Notes: generated from the letters alone by a model not told the origin. A stretch of DNA of 64,000 nucleotides from Ruegeria arenilitoris (GCF_013030265.1 NZ_WPZQ01000002.1:248001-312000); one strand, 5' to 3'. Counted from the stretch's first letter, positions 10,123 through 18,274 are shown. Translations and numbers: made by a program.

Positions 10123-11898
10123 ATGCACGCCTATCGCAGCCACACCTGCGCCGCTCTGACCGCCGCCAATGTTGGTGAAACCGTTCGCCTGTCCGGTTGG
10201 GTGCATCGGGTACGAGATCACGGCGGCGTGCTGTTCATCGACCTGCGCGACCATTTTGGCGTGACACAGGTTCTGTGCGACGGCGACAGCGCAGCCTTTG
10301 CCGAGCTGGAGAAGGTCCGCTCCGAGTGGTGTATCCGTATCGACGGCACCGTAAAAGCGCGTGACCCGGAACTGGTGAACCCGAAACTTCCGACCGGCGA
10401 AGTTGAAGTTTACGTGCGTGAGCTGGAAGTGCTGGGTGCCGCCGACGAACTGCCGCTGATGGTCTTCGGCGATCAGGAATATCCCGAGGAGACGCGCCTG
10501 CGCTATCGCTATCTGGACCTGCGCCGTGAAGCGATGCAGCAGAACATGACCCTGCGTTCGGACGTTGTTGCATCCATGCGCAAACGGATGTGGGATCAGG
10601 GATTCCGCGAGTATCAGACACCGATCATCACCGCCTCGTCGCCCGAGGGTGCGCGTGACTTCCTGGTGCCCTCGCGTTTGCACCCGGGCAAGTTCTACGC
10701 GCTGCCGCAAGCTCCGCAGCAGTTCAAACAGCTGATCATGGTGTCGGGCTTCGACAAGTACTTCCAGATCGCGCCTTGCTTCCGCGACGAAGATCCGCGT
10801 GCCGACCGCTCACCCACCGATTTCTATCAGCTCGACCTCGAGATGTCGTTTGTTGAGCAGCAGGACGTGTTCGACACGATCCAGCCGGTTCTGACCGGCG
10901 TGTTTGAGGAATTCGGCGGTGGCCGCAAGGTTGATCAGGAATGGCCGCAGATTTCCTACAAGGATGCAGCGCTCTGGTACGGCACCGACAAGCCCGACCT
11001 GCGGAACCCAATCAAGATGCAGGTTGTGTCTGAGCATTTCCGTGGTTCTGGCTTTGCGATATTCGCAAAATTGCTAGAGCAGGAAGGCACCGAAATCCGC
11101 GCGATCCCAGCACCAACCGGTGGCAGCCGCAAGTTCTGTGACCGTATGAACGCTTTTGCCCAGAAAGAAGGTCTGCCCGGTATGGGCTACATCTTCTGGC
11201 GCGATCAGGGCGAAGGGATGGAGGCGGCAGGCCCGCTGGCCAAGAACATTGGCCCCGAGCGGACCGAGGCAATCCGTCAGCAGTTGGGTCTGGGCGTTGG
11301 CGATGCGGCGTTCTTCTTGGGCGGCAAGCCGAAAGCCTTTGAAAAGGTCGCTGGTAAGGCACGCGACGTGATTGGTGATGAGCTGAACCTCACCGAAAAA
11401 GATCGTTTTGCCTTTGCCTGGATCGTGGACTTTCCGATCTATGAACAGGACGAAGAAACCGGCGCGATTGATTTTGAGCACAACCCGTTCTCGATGCCGC
11501 AAGGCGGTATGGAAGCGCTGCAGGGCAATCCGCTGGATGTGCGCGGCTATCAGTACGATCTGGCATGTAACGGGTACGAACTGGTTTCAGGTGCAATCCG
11601 GAACCACAAGCCCGAGATTATGCTGAAGGCCTTCGAACTGGCTGGCTATGGCGAAGAAGAGGTCAAAAGCCGCTTTGGTGCCTTGTTCAACGCGTTCCAC
11701 TACGGGGCACCGCCACACGGTGGCTGTGCTGCAGGTATCGACCGTATCGTGATGCTGCTGGCTGATGAGGCCAACATCCGTGAGGTCATGATGTTCCCGA
11801 TGAACCAGCGTGCCGAAGACCTGATGATGGATGCACCATCAGACCCGACTTCGGATCAGTTGATGGAACTGGGTCTTCGCATCATCCCACAAGACTGA
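10123..11898 (+). CDS. aspS: Aspartate--tRNA ligase
   Basis: Class II synthetase that charges tRNA-Asp with aspartate. The 591-residue protein has the N-terminal OB anticodon-binding domain ([15 protein letters not shown] at residues 25-39), motif 2 [15 protein letters not shown] (about 222) and motif 3 [17 protein letters not shown] near the C-terminus. The large GAD insertion domain of bacterial AspRS lies between. The His in RVRDHGG is the residue reported in Pseudomonas aeruginosa AspRS to allow tRNA-Asn recognition, so this enzyme may be non-discriminating and depend on GatCAB for Asn-tRNA; that is inference. A strong hairpin follows the stop. Confidence 0.97.
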   Translation: MHAYRSHTCAALTAANVGETVRLSGWVHRVRDHGGVLFIDLRDHFGVTQVLCDGDSAAFAELEKVRSEWCIRIDGTVKARDPELVNPKLPTGEVEVYVRELEVLGAADELPLMVFGDQEYPEETRLRYRYLDLRREAMQQNMTLRSDVVASMRKRMWDQGFREYQTPIITASSPEGARDFLVPSRLHPGKFYALPQAPQQFKQLIMVSGFDKYFQIAPCFRDEDPRADRSPTDFYQLDLEMSFVEQQDVFDTIQPVLTGVFEEFGGGRKVDQEWPQISYKDAALWYGTDKPDLRNPIKMQVVSEHFRGSGFAIFAKLLEQEGTEIRAIPAPTGGSRKFCDRMNAFAQKEGLPGMGYIFWRDQGEGMEAAGPLAKNIGPERTEAIRQQLGLGVGDAAFFLGGKPKAFEKVAGKARDVIGDELNLTEKDRFAFAWIVDFPIYEQDEETGAIDFEHNPFSMPQGGMEALQGNPLDVRGYQYDLACNGYELVSGAIRNHKPEIMLKAFELAGYGEEEVKSRFGALFNAFHYGAPPHGGCAAGIDRIVMLLADEANIREVMMFPMNQRAEDLMMDAPSDPTSDQLMELGLRIIPQD

Positions 11899-11903
11899 TA
11901 GTC

Positions 11904-11938
11904 AGACCGCCCGCCACGTGCGGGCGGTTCTGTTTTGT
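11904..11938 (+). terminator. Rho-independent terminator of aspS
   Basis: GACCGCCCGC (11905-11914) pairs with GCGGGCGGTT (11920-11929, one G-T pair) around a 5-base loop and is followed by TGTTTTGT. It lies 6 bases after the aspS stop. Confidence 0.8.
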
Positions 11939-11987
11939 GCAGCTCAAATCCTTCTGATCAAGATCGATAGAGCCTTTGCTTTGAGGT

Positions 11988-12107
11988 TCAATCAAGTGGG
12001 TTGTCCACGCTTTGACGGTTGTCGCGAATTGACCGCGCCGTGCTTCTGGTCTGGCGGTAAAGCCACAGGCACAGAACGGTGGCTGTGATGATGTAAGCGA
12101 TCGTCAT
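11988..12107 (-). CDS. Small single-pass membrane peptide, 39 residues, after the response regulator
   Basis: A short frame encoding 39 residues: MTIAYIITATVLCLWLYRQ followed by a basic, polar tail ending DNPLD. Residues 2-17 are hydrophobic enough for one membrane helix, and arginines follow at once, suggesting the C-terminus is cytoplasmic. Its ATG lies one base after the response regulator TAA, and GGGAGG lies 9 bases upstream inside the end of the regulator gene, a strong coupled ribosome site. I do not recognise the family. It could be a chance frame, but the SD, tight spacing and membrane helix argue for a real gene. Confidence 0.5.
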   Translation of the reverse strand: MTIAYIITATVLCLWLYRQTRSTARSIRDNRQSVDNPLD

Positions 12108-12108
12108 A

Positions 12109-12828
12109 TTAGATGGCCTCCCGGTGTTTGAGCCGGTTTTGCACCAAACCTGCTACTCGTGCGGTCTGCGCGGTAACGGGTGCGCCCTGTGACTGTGATG
12201 CCGCCAGTTGCTGTGCGGCTTCAGCCAGAACCATATCTTCGGCATCCCGTGCGACCGCCCTGAGGAACTGTGCCACATAGTCCAGCGTGCGATTGTCAGT
12301 CGGACCTGTCAGTACGTCAGCGATATGTGCCATGTCGTCCTGGTAAGCCATCGGGTCCGGGTGGATCACCTCGTCGCGTACAGCATGGAGGCCCCCCGGG
12401 CGGCGATCTTCGGGGAGAAGTTCCAGAATACTCTTCTGGAAATAAGCAAGCGACGTCAGCGGCTTGGCGAGGAACCCATCCGCACCAGCCTTCATCGCTG
12501 CTGCTTCCGTACCGTCATCACCCGACATTCCCAGAATGACGCTGATCCGGGGAGTTGCCTGATCCAGCTCGGCAATCAACTCATCACCGGACCCATCGGG
12601 CAGTCCCATGTCAACGACAATGACGGAAGGGCGATAGATCTGAAGGTGACGGCGTGCTGATTTCAGACAATCCGCGCGACGAATTCTCGCCCCGCTGTGC
12701 ATGCACATCAGCCGCATTGCATCGCAGACATACCGGCTGTCTTCAACGACAAGGATGGTCTGCCCCAGCAACGGCCGGGTAGCGTTGGGAAGGGCGGGAG
12801 AGGTGGCGAATGGGCCCGAATCGTCCAT
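12109..12828 (-). CDS. Response regulator, receiver domain without recognised output domain
   Basis: Two-component receiver protein of 239 residues. The receiver spans about residues 20-140: TILVVEDSRYVCDAM carries the acidic pocket, VIVVDMGLPDGSGDE the phospho-accepting Asp, LGMSGDDG the Ser switch residue and GADGFLAKPLTS the conserved Lys. The last 90 residues are helical and show no DNA-binding motif, so signalling is probably through protein contacts. The start is MDDSGPFATSP at 12828, preceded by AGGAG at 7 bases; a longer frame adds ten residues without an SD. No histidine kinase is adjacent. A 39-residue membrane peptide follows directly. Confidence 0.88.
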   Translation of the reverse strand: MDDSGPFATSPALPNATRPLLGQTILVVEDSRYVCDAMRLMCMHSGARIRRADCLKSARRHLQIYRPSVIVVDMGLPDGSGDELIAELDQATPRISVILGMSGDDGTEAAAMKAGADGFLAKPLTSLAYFQKSILELLPEDRRPGGLHAVRDEVIHPDPMAYQDDMAHIADVLTGPTDNRTLDYVAQFLRAVARDAEDMVLAEAAQQLAASQSQGAPVTAQTARVAGLVQNRLKHREAI

Positions 12829-12963
12829 GGCAAAACTCCTGTTCAGCAGATGCCTCACGCTAGGAACTTCTGGCTAACACAGGGTTAATGGGCAATTTGG
12901 CGCACTTGCCCTTTGTTGGGGCAACCCCCATAACCCCAGCAACGCTGAACAGAGGAGAGTTCC

Positions 12964-13368
12964 ATGATTGGTCGCCTGAACCACGTCGCGATTGCCGTTC
13001 CGGATCTTGAAGCGGCTTCCGAGCAGTATCGCAACGCGCTGGGCGCAAAAGTTGGCGCGCCTCAGGACGAGCCCGATCATGGTGTAACCGTGGTGTTTAT
13101 CGAACTGCCCAACACCAAGATCGAATTGCTGTATCCTTTGGGCGATGACAGCCCGATCAATGGATTTCTGGAAAAGAACCCTGCTGGCGGCATTCACCAT
13201 GTCTGCTACGAAGTTGAAGATATCATTGCCGCCCGCGATCATCTCAAGGAAACCGGTGCGCGCGTCCTTGGTTCCGGAGAGCCCAAAATCGGTGCGCATG
13301 GCAAACCGGTTCTGTTCCTGCATCCCAAGGATTTCAATGGTTGCCTTGTTGAACTGGAGCAGGTGTAA
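12964..13368 (+). CDS. mce: Methylmalonyl-CoA epimerase
   Basis: Interconverts the (S) and (R) forms of methylmalonyl-CoA in propionyl-CoA breakdown. The 134-residue VOC-fold protein has metal-ligand positions in LNHVAIAVPDLEAA (His near 7), GGIHHVCYEVEDI (His near 78) and CLVELEQV (Glu near the C-terminus). The length is typical for the family. AGAGGAGA lies 6-9 bases before the ATG. A DUF1467 gene follows 22 bases later on the same strand, an arrangement I recall from many Rhodobacterales. Confidence 0.93.
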   Translation: MIGRLNHVAIAVPDLEAASEQYRNALGAKVGAPQDEPDHGVTVVFIELPNTKIELLYPLGDDSPINGFLEKNPAGGIHHVCYEVEDIIAARDHLKETGARVLGSGEPKIGAHGKPVLFLHPKDFNGCLVELEQV

Positions 13369-13390
13369 CCCCTAAGCCGGAGGGCCGACT

Positions 13391-13657
13391 ATGACGATTA
13401 CAGCAGCTCTGGTCCTGTTTGCCGTAATCTGGTTCCTGACCTTGTTGATCGTGTTGCCCGTGCGGATCAAAACGCAGGGCGATCTGGGTGAGATTGTTCC
13501 GGGTACCCATGCAGGGGCGCCAGAAGTGCATCACCTGAAGAAAAAGATGTGGATCACCACCGGTATCTCGGTAGTGATCTGGGCGATCATTGCAGGGATT
13601 ATCATCTCGGGCGTGATCTCGGTCCGGGATTTCGACTGGCTGAACCAGATGGGCTGA
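13391..13657 (+). CDS. DUF1467 family small membrane protein
   Basis: An 88-residue protein with two clear transmembrane helices, at about residues 5-23 and 54-76, joined by a polar loop containing GDLGEIVPGTHAGAPEV, which matches what I recall of DUF1467. It follows mce by 22 bases and is probably cotranscribed with it. Function unknown. Its stop codon sits in a hairpin shared with the convergent EI24 gene. Confidence 0.85.
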   Translation: MTITAALVLFAVIWFLTLLIVLPVRIKTQGDLGEIVPGTHAGAPEVHHLKKKMWITTGISVVIWAIIAGIIISGVISVRDFDWLNQMG

Positions 13658-13684
13658 CAGTCAGGGTCTGGTCCCTGACAGCCC
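13651..13684. terminator. Hairpin between convergent DUF1467 and EI24 genes
   Basis: GGGCTG...TCAGGG (13651-13666, with a 4-base ACAG bulge) pairs with CCCTGACAGCCC (13673-13684) across a 6-base loop. It covers both stop codons. There is no clear T-run on either side, so it may act only weakly or as an mRNA end. Confidence 0.4.
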
Positions 13685-14359
13685 ATGATAGATATGGGTG
13701 AACGTCGCGGCCCCGAGGATCGGGATCAGGAGGTTCACGAGAGGTACGGATAGCGGAATGGCCATCAGTGTTCCGGCCATCCAGATCGTTGCGACATGTT
13801 TTGCCCGCAGTTTACGCGCTCCTTCACGGCCCAATCGCCGCATCGCAGCCAATGTGAAATATTCCCGACCCAACAGGAAACCGTTCATGGCCCAGAAGAT
13901 GAACGGAGCGAAGGGCGTGAAAATCGCATAAAGGATCAGAGCTAGCAGGTTGGCAACGATAAGGACGCCTAGGAAGCTGAGCGTATCCATCAATGCGTCG
14001 CCAAAAGGTATGCGTGGGACCGCGGGCAGGGAGGGATAGTGTTTGTCCTCGACCGCTTGTGCAACCTCATCCAGAAACATCGAGGTTATGGCCGAGGCCA
14101 CCGGCACCATCAAAAAGACCGATAGCACCATCATCAGTAGGAAAGATGAGACACTGAGAAGATCGTTCAACCACGTCACTTCACCCAAAATCGGCAGGGT
14201 TACCTGTTCTCCGACAAGCGTGTTGATCAGCCATAGGAACCCTGCATAGCTGACCACTAGAAGGGCAAATGTCAGGCCAACGCCCAGCAGCAGAACTTTG
14301 CGAAAACGCGGATCCCCGATCTGTCCGATGGCTTTGAGAAATGACTGGACAACGATCAT
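13661..14359 (-). CDS. EI24 domain (CysZ-like) membrane protein
   Basis: Membrane protein of 232 residues with hydrophobic segments near residues 23-45, 70-95, 135-165 and 185-220, and the EI24/CysZ-like pattern of a helix-turn region rich in Pro and Gly (IFTPFAPFIFWAMNGFLLGREYF). CysZ in enterics is linked to sulfate uptake, but nothing near this gene supports sulfate. The start is MIVVQSFLKA at 14359, where ATG overlaps the TGA of the preceding nitroreductase (ATGA), so the two form a coupled pair. Confidence 0.82.
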   Translation of the reverse strand: MIVVQSFLKAIGQIGDPRFRKVLLLGVGLTFALLVVSYAGFLWLINTLVGEQVTLPILGEVTWLNDLLSVSSFLLMMVLSVFLMVPVASAITSMFLDEVAQAVEDKHYPSLPAVPRIPFGDALMDTLSFLGVLIVANLLALILYAIFTPFAPFIFWAMNGFLLGREYFTLAAMRRLGREGARKLRAKHVATIWMAGTLMAIPLSVPLVNLLIPILGAATFTHIYHGLSGTRP

Positions 14360-14934
14360 TCGGAAACCCATTCGGTCAGTACAGGTACGTCCGGGCGTGG
14401 ACGTTCAGGTGGTGTGGTGCCTTCGGTTGCGATGTGAATCAGGCCAGCGACACGTTCATTTTCAGCGAGACCAAAGGCTTCCTTGCAGAAATCACGGTCA
14501 TGAGTTTGCCAGCCCGACAGCCAGTTTGCTCCCCATCCAGCAGCCAGAGCTGCATTCAGCAACGCCAAACACACTGCACCGGCGGAATAGGTTTGTTCGA
14601 TTGCTGGAATCTTGGGGGATTCCTTTTGCACTTCGATGACGGCTACTGCGAGTTGTCCCAGATCGAATTGGTTTCTGGCTTTGGCGATGTCCTCGGGGCT
14701 TTTGCCCAATGCCCGCCCATGTTTCTCGGTCAGGTCCGCTAGACGCGGCATCGCGCCTTTTTGCAGAACGATAAAGCGCCAGGGCTCAAGCTTGCCGTGA
14801 TCCGGGCTGCGAGCAGCGGCTGTCAGCAAAGGTTCCAGTTCTTCCCGTGTTGGGGCAGGTGCGATCAGGGTTTTCGCCGGGCGGGATCGGCGCGACAGCA
14901 GAAATTCCAGTGCGGCCGGATTTTTCAAGGACAT
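14356..14934 (-). CDS. Nitroreductase family protein (YdjA-like)
   Basis: FMN-dependent NAD(P)H oxidoreductase fold of 192 residues. The N-terminal LLSRRSRPAKTLIAPAPTREE and AARSPDHGKLEPWRFIVLQ are typical of the short YdjA-type nitroreductases, where the RRS segment contacts FMN. A Trp-containing AAGWGANWLSGW segment is near residue 132, and the family ends with PERPRPDVP. AAGGA lies 9-10 bases before the ATG. It overlaps the EI24 gene by 4 bases. The physiological substrate is unknown. Confidence 0.88.
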   Translation of the reverse strand: MSLKNPAALEFLLSRRSRPAKTLIAPAPTREELEPLLTAAARSPDHGKLEPWRFIVLQKGAMPRLADLTEKHGRALGKSPEDIAKARNQFDLGQLAVAVIEVQKESPKIPAIEQTYSAGAVCLALLNAALAAGWGANWLSGWQTHDRDFCKEAFGLAENERVAGLIHIATEGTTPPERPRPDVPVLTEWVSE

Positions 14935-15160
14935 ATGTTAACTTCCTTTACATCAGCAGTGTGTATCTCGGACAGGTGCATGGCCTTTTCAAGGGCAAAT
15001 GCAAAAAACTGTCCTACATCTCTGATACCTTGCGGCGGCTTGGCGGGAGATCACATTGGCTATGGAGGCACAAAGAACAAAACACAAGTCGATGCAAAGC
15101 CTTACCACGCTGTAGACTGCTACAGGTGTTTAGGATGGATCAGGCGGTGTCTGGCAATTG
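14935..15160. other. 226-bp intergenic region with no assigned gene
   Basis: Lies upstream of the YdjA-like gene (minus strand) and downstream of the 83-residue gene. It holds only very short open frames (16 and 11 residues on the plus strand) with no convincing support. It must contain the nitroreductase promoter, but I cannot place it. Confidence 0.5.
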
Positions 15161-15412
15161 CTATTCACTTTGATCAGGTGGTGTTTCCCGGATCTGATAG
15201 ACTCCCTCTGGTAAATCGAGGGCAGCGGCCAGATCGCGGACCTGTTCCGGTGACAGTGTGATCTTCTGGACCTGTTCCGTACGGGGGTCTATCTGCTCAA
15301 GCGTCACGCATTCGGCAAAACTGTTGATTACGATATCCTCTTGCAAAGGCTTGGGGCCTTCGTCCACCAGAGTAATGATCGTCGAGTCGAATTCATGTTC
15401 AATCGAAAACAT
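15161..15412 (-). CDS. Hypothetical protein, 83 residues, acidic
   Basis: Acidic cytoplasmic protein with no membrane helix or signal peptide. It starts MFSIEHEFDSTIITLVDEG, looks beta-rich in the first half, then has a short helix around SPEQVRDLAAALDLPEGVY. I do not recognise a named domain; it resembles small uncharacterised proteins of Rhodobacteraceae. It is divergent from the M48 lipoprotein gene, with about 119 bp between. SD support is weak. Amino-acid composition and codon use match neighbouring genes, so I take it as real. Confidence 0.65.
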   Translation of the reverse strand: MFSIEHEFDSTIITLVDEGPKPLQEDIVINSFAECVTLEQIDPRTEQVQKITLSPEQVRDLAAALDLPEGVYQIRETPPDQSE

Positions 15413-15531
15413 GATGTCAGAGTGCCGATCCGAATGCAGTAATGCAACCCGTTGTTCGGAACAGAAGGTGTGGTAAGCCCGAAGGTGTCGCGCTAAGGTT
15501 TCCTTCCGGCATGATTTTGAAAGGACCCGGA

Positions 15532-16242
15532 ATGCTCCGTTATGTCTTGTTGCTGGTCATGCTGGTTTCTGCCTGCGGCCTTAGCCCGCGCGGGTCTGGC
15601 TTCATCACTGCAGAACAGTGGAATCCCTCAACGCCGGAACTGCAGCAGAAAGCGAGCGATTTTCGGCAAGTCAGCCGCGCCGTCAGCGCCGCCGCCACCG
15701 ATACCTGCCGACGTCAGGCCAACAACCTGAATTGCGAGTTCGGAATTCTTGTCGATCCTGATCCAAATGCCGAGGTCAATGCGTTTCAGACGCTGGATGA
15801 CAAGAAACGACCCTACATTATTTTTACCCAGACGATGATCGAATCGACGCAAAACGCGGATGAAATGGCATTCGTCATGGGGCACGAAGCAGCCCACCAT
15901 GTTCTGGATCATATTGCGCGTCAGGCCAAAAACTCTCAGGAAAGCGCGCAGATTTTTGGGAATTTGGCCCGGGATTATGGCGCTGATGACGAGGGTGTTG
16001 AACTTGCGCAAAAGCTGGGTGCAGATGTCGGGGTGCAGGTATACATCAAGGGGTTCGAGCTTGAGGCTGACCGGCTGGGTACGGTGATTACACATTCAGC
16101 GGGTTATGACCCCTTGGTCGGAATGGAGTACTTCAAGCGTATTCCTGATCCGGGTGACCGCTTTTTGGCCACACACCCCCCCAACGCTCAGCGCGTGCAG
16201 GCCGTTCTGGAAACGGCGGCCCAATTGGGACTGACACAATGA
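15532..16242 (+). CDS. M48-family zinc metalloprotease, lipoprotein
   Basis: Envelope-anchored peptidase of 236 residues. The start MLRYVLLLVMLVSACGL at 15532 gives a lipoprotein signal peptide with lipobox VSAC; AAAGGA lies about 10 bases upstream, while a longer in-frame start adds 30 residues that would spoil the signal. The zinc site is GHEAAHHVLDH (HExxH, about residue 121), and the third ligand Glu is probably in KGFELEADRLG near residue 178. The C-terminus HPPNAQRVQAV matches the M48 family end. The role is likely outer-membrane protein or periplasmic quality control, as for BepA or LoiP. The stop overlaps the next gene (ATGA). Confidence 0.92.
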   Translation: MLRYVLLLVMLVSACGLSPRGSGFITAEQWNPSTPELQQKASDFRQVSRAVSAAATDTCRRQANNLNCEFGILVDPDPNAEVNAFQTLDDKKRPYIIFTQTMIESTQNADEMAFVMGHEAAHHVLDHIARQAKNSQESAQIFGNLARDYGADDEGVELAQKLGADVGVQVYIKGFELEADRLGTVITHSAGYDPLVGMEYFKRIPDPGDRFLATHPPNAQRVQAVLETAAQLGLTQ

Positions 16243-16607
16243 CAGAACTGACGCGCCTTGGCGTGGTGCTGACCGATCGCGGATCAAAATACGCTGTCAC
16301 CGGCGCCTCTGCATCCAGCCGGGCGGATGTTGACGCTGTTCTGGCGGAACTCAAATCCTACAAGAGTTACGCTAAGGCTACGCACAACACTTGGGCCGCT
16401 GTTTTGCCGACCGGAGCCCTGAAAGCCGATGACGGTGAAAGCGGGGCTGCCATGGTGATCCTGCGGATGATGGAGCGTGCTGAAATGGAGAACCACGTTA
16501 TCATCGTGACACGCTGGTATGGCGGCAAGAAGCTTGGCGGCGATCGTTTTCGTAGGGTGCAGGATGCCACGCGGTTCTATCTGGATCACCTCGGTATCGG
16601 TGCTTGA
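16239..16607 (+). CDS. YigZ/IMPACT-type protein (UPF0029 N-terminal domain)
   Basis: A 122-residue protein with the YigZ/Impact core: SKYAVTGASASSRADV, YKSYAKATHNTWA, then ADDGESGAAMVILRMM and VTRWYGGKKLGGDRF near residue 90. This is the N-terminal domain only; full YigZ proteins are about 200 residues. Its ATG overlaps the M48 stop, so it is translationally coupled to the protease gene. The biochemical role is not settled; eukaryotic IMPACT acts in translation control. Confidence 0.85.
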   Translation: MTELTRLGVVLTDRGSKYAVTGASASSRADVDAVLAELKSYKSYAKATHNTWAAVLPTGALKADDGESGAAMVILRMMERAEMENHVIIVTRWYGGKKLGGDRFRRVQDATRFYLDHLGIGA

Positions 16608-16676
16608 CCTGAATCAAGGGCAAAGATCGGTTTGATTGATACCTTTTCCCAAAGCGCGACAGGGAAAGGAAACCGT

Positions 16677-16928
16677 ATGTCCAGCCGTGAGACTTTGCGA
16701 CACCATGCCGGCCTCGTGGATCAAATGGCCACAAAGCTGGGTGTGGATCTGGAAACCGCTGCCATCGAAGGGCAGGTATCTGTGGATGAGATTTCAGATG
16801 CTGTTCTGAAATGCACCAACTGCCCCAATCCGAGCCACTGCGAATCCTTTCTTCAGAAAAGCGCGTCTTCGCAGCAAACTCCGGAATACTGCAGAAATCG
16901 GGAGTTGTTGCAGAATCTCATCCCGTAA
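16677..16928 (+). CDS. DUF6455-type small cysteine protein, copy 1
   Basis: An 83-residue cytoplasmic protein, first of three tandem paralogues. A helical N-half (HAGLVDQMATKLGVDLETAA) is followed by a cysteine cluster KCTNCPNPSHCESFLQ and a last Cys in PEYCRNRELL. The start is MSSRETLR, with AAAGGAAA about 6 bases upstream; a longer frame adds 15 residues. The pattern C-x2-C-x5-C then Cys-x-Asn suggests a metal or iron-sulfur site, which is inference. Function unknown. Confidence 0.82.
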   Translation: MSSRETLRHHAGLVDQMATKLGVDLETAAIEGQVSVDEISDAVLKCTNCPNPSHCESFLQKSASSQQTPEYCRNRELLQNLIP

Positions 16929-16940
16929 GGCGGTTGTTCG

Positions 16941-17210
16941 ATGATGCATCTGGGTCAAATTATGACGCATGTTCGCCTGATCCTCAGAATGGGGCAGGCC
17001 ACGGGAACTGATCTTGTAGCAGCCCATAAGGTCGGTCGACTGAGCCAGGAAGGCTGGGCCGAGATGATTCAATCCTGCAGGGGGTGTGAATGGGCTTGCG
17101 CTTGTCCTGAATGGTTGGATCAGAATGAAAATGCGCCGCATGCCCCCGAAAACTGCCCAAACCGAAAGCGATTCGCCGCACTTAAGGCAAATCAGCGGCG
17201 GATGAACTGA
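16941..17210 (+). CDS. DUF6455-type small cysteine protein, copy 2
   Basis: An 89-residue paralogue of the preceding gene, 12 bases downstream. The same layout is visible: a helical N-half (MTHVRLILRMGQATGTDL), the phrase GRLSQEGWAEMIQSC, then the cluster CRGCEWACACPEWLDQ and PENCPNRKRFAAL. It has one more cysteine in the cluster (C-x2-C-x3-C-x-C) than copy 1. Its stop overlaps the start of copy 3 by one base (TGATG). SD support is weak, consistent with translation coupled to copy 1. Confidence 0.82.
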   Translation: MMHLGQIMTHVRLILRMGQATGTDLVAAHKVGRLSQEGWAEMIQSCRGCEWACACPEWLDQNENAPHAPENCPNRKRFAALKANQRRMN

Positions 17211-17467
17211 TGGCTCGAACTTCGCTTGGCGACATCGAAAAACACTTTTGGCTGACCCGATCCGTCGCCAGGTGCATGGGTGTTTCCCTTACCGAAGCGA
17301 TGGTTGAAGGGCGGCTTACTGCCAACGATTATGCCGAGATGGTGACGCGCTGTCGTGCCGCAGAATGCAGCGAAAATTGCGCGATCTGGTTATCGATTCA
17401 GCAGTCTCAGGCGATCGCCGCACCAGAATTTTGCGCCAATGCCAAAACCCTCAACGAGCTGAGATAG
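17210..17467 (+). CDS. DUF6455-type small cysteine protein, copy 3
   Basis: An 85-residue third paralogue, starting on the last base of the copy 2 stop. Helical N-half (HFWLTRSVARCMGVSLTEAM), then EGRLTANDYAEMVTRC, the cluster CRAAECSENCAIWLSIQ and PEFCANAKTL. The first cysteine pair is spaced C-x4-C rather than C-x2-C, so the putative site differs among the three copies. It is convergent with the CDGSH gene, with six bases between stops. Confidence 0.82.
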   Translation: MARTSLGDIEKHFWLTRSVARCMGVSLTEAMVEGRLTANDYAEMVTRCRAAECSENCAIWLSIQQSQAIAAPEFCANAKTLNELR

Positions 17468-17473
17468 ACACCT

Positions 17474-17716
17474 TCATAACTGTTGATGAGATCCGTCACA
17501 CAGAGGGGGCTTGGAAGTCTGTTTGCACCCACAAAAAAAGACCTTTTTGCTCGATTCTGCTGTGTATTTAACCGGCTCGATTCCGGTTCCTTTATGTGAT
17601 CCGTCACAGAAGGGCTGACGTTTGGATCTGCCGCATGCGCACCAGAAATAACTCTTGCCCTCGGTTACCTCGACGGGAAAGGGGGATTTCTGTGCGATGA
17701 TGGGTGCATCTGACAT
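17474..17716 (-). CDS. CDGSH iron-sulfur domain protein, two domains
   Basis: An 80-residue protein with two consecutive CDGSH zinc-finger-like motifs, each a likely 3Cys-1His [2Fe-2S] site: CACGRSKRQPFCDGSH (about residue 26) and CGCKQTSKPPLCDGSH (about residue 62). Tandem CDGSH proteins of this size are soluble bacterial versions of mitoNEET-like proteins. The start is MSDAPIIAQ at 17716 with GGAG 7 bases upstream; a longer frame adds 18 residues. Likely electron or cluster transfer; the partner is unknown. Confidence 0.92.
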   Translation of the reverse strand: MSDAPIIAQKSPFPVEVTEGKSYFWCACGRSKRQPFCDGSHKGTGIEPVKYTAESSKKVFFCGCKQTSKPPLCDGSHQQL

Positions 17717-17944
17717 CTGGCTACTCCGATTTGGCTTATGTCGATGACACAGCTTAGCCTGATCGGGCAAAAAGGGTAGCGGCAGGCCCGATCAATGCAC
17801 CTGCAGGTTGCCGGGCAAGCGTGGTTTCGCTTCTAATCACGAAGCCGTTATCGATTCGGTTGCCAGATTGGTGACAAGCCCGTATTCTGACGACGGCCCC
17901 GAAAAACTGGGCAATATCAGAAAAGTAATAGAGGATTGATGGAC

Positions 17945-18133
17945 ATGAAACTCAAATTCGCTGCTCTCTGCGCAACCGCAGTTGTTCTGGCCGCGTGCTC
18001 GCAGCAGGAAGAACCGACCCCGATCTACGTACAGCCTAGCTATGACAAGCAAGGCAACGCAAGCTGCTCGGCAGGTTACCAGCTGGCCACGACCGAAGCA
18101 GGTCAGACCGTATGTAACCCGGTCACACAATAA
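17945..18133 (+). CDS. Small lipoprotein, 62 residues
   Basis: Signal peptide MKLKFAALCATAVVLAACS with a lipobox ending LAAC, then a short 43-residue mature part containing two Cys (SCSAGYQ and TVCNPVTQ) that could form a disulfide. AGAGGA lies 9 bases before the ATG at 17945; an ATG two codons upstream (17939) is also possible but sits too close to the SD. Function unknown. A terminator-like hairpin follows. Confidence 0.75.
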   Translation: MKLKFAALCATAVVLAACSQQEEPTPIYVQPSYDKQGNASCSAGYQLATTEAGQTVCNPVTQ

Positions 18134-18187
18134 GCATTCCGCAGGCGGTCCTATTGGGGGCCGCCTGCACATTCGATCAAAGTTCGA

Positions 18188-18208
18188 GCCGCCGTTTGGC
18201 GGTTTTTC
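18188..18208 (+). terminator. Rho-independent terminator after the small lipoprotein gene
   Basis: CCGCC (18189-18193) and GGCGG (18198-18202) around GTTT, followed by TTTTT (18203-18207). A second hairpin without T-run, GCAGGCGG/CCGCCTGC (18141-18148 and 18161-18168), lies just upstream. Confidence 0.65.
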
Positions 18209-18274
18209 TTTTCTGGCCATAACGTGTAAATGCTGGTTTTGTTCAATAACTGAACCAAGCGCCCGGAAGGCCAA

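Noticed and set aside
15058..15172. Two tiny plus-strand frames (16 and 11 residues) in the gap before the 83-residue gene
   Set aside because: Too short to support, no clear promoter, and one overlaps the neighbouring gene end. I would need conservation or ribosome data.
18141..18168. Hairpin GCAGGCGG/CCGCCTGC as the main terminator of the small lipoprotein gene
   Set aside because: There is no T-run after it; the next hairpin at 18189-18202 with TTTTT is a better terminator.
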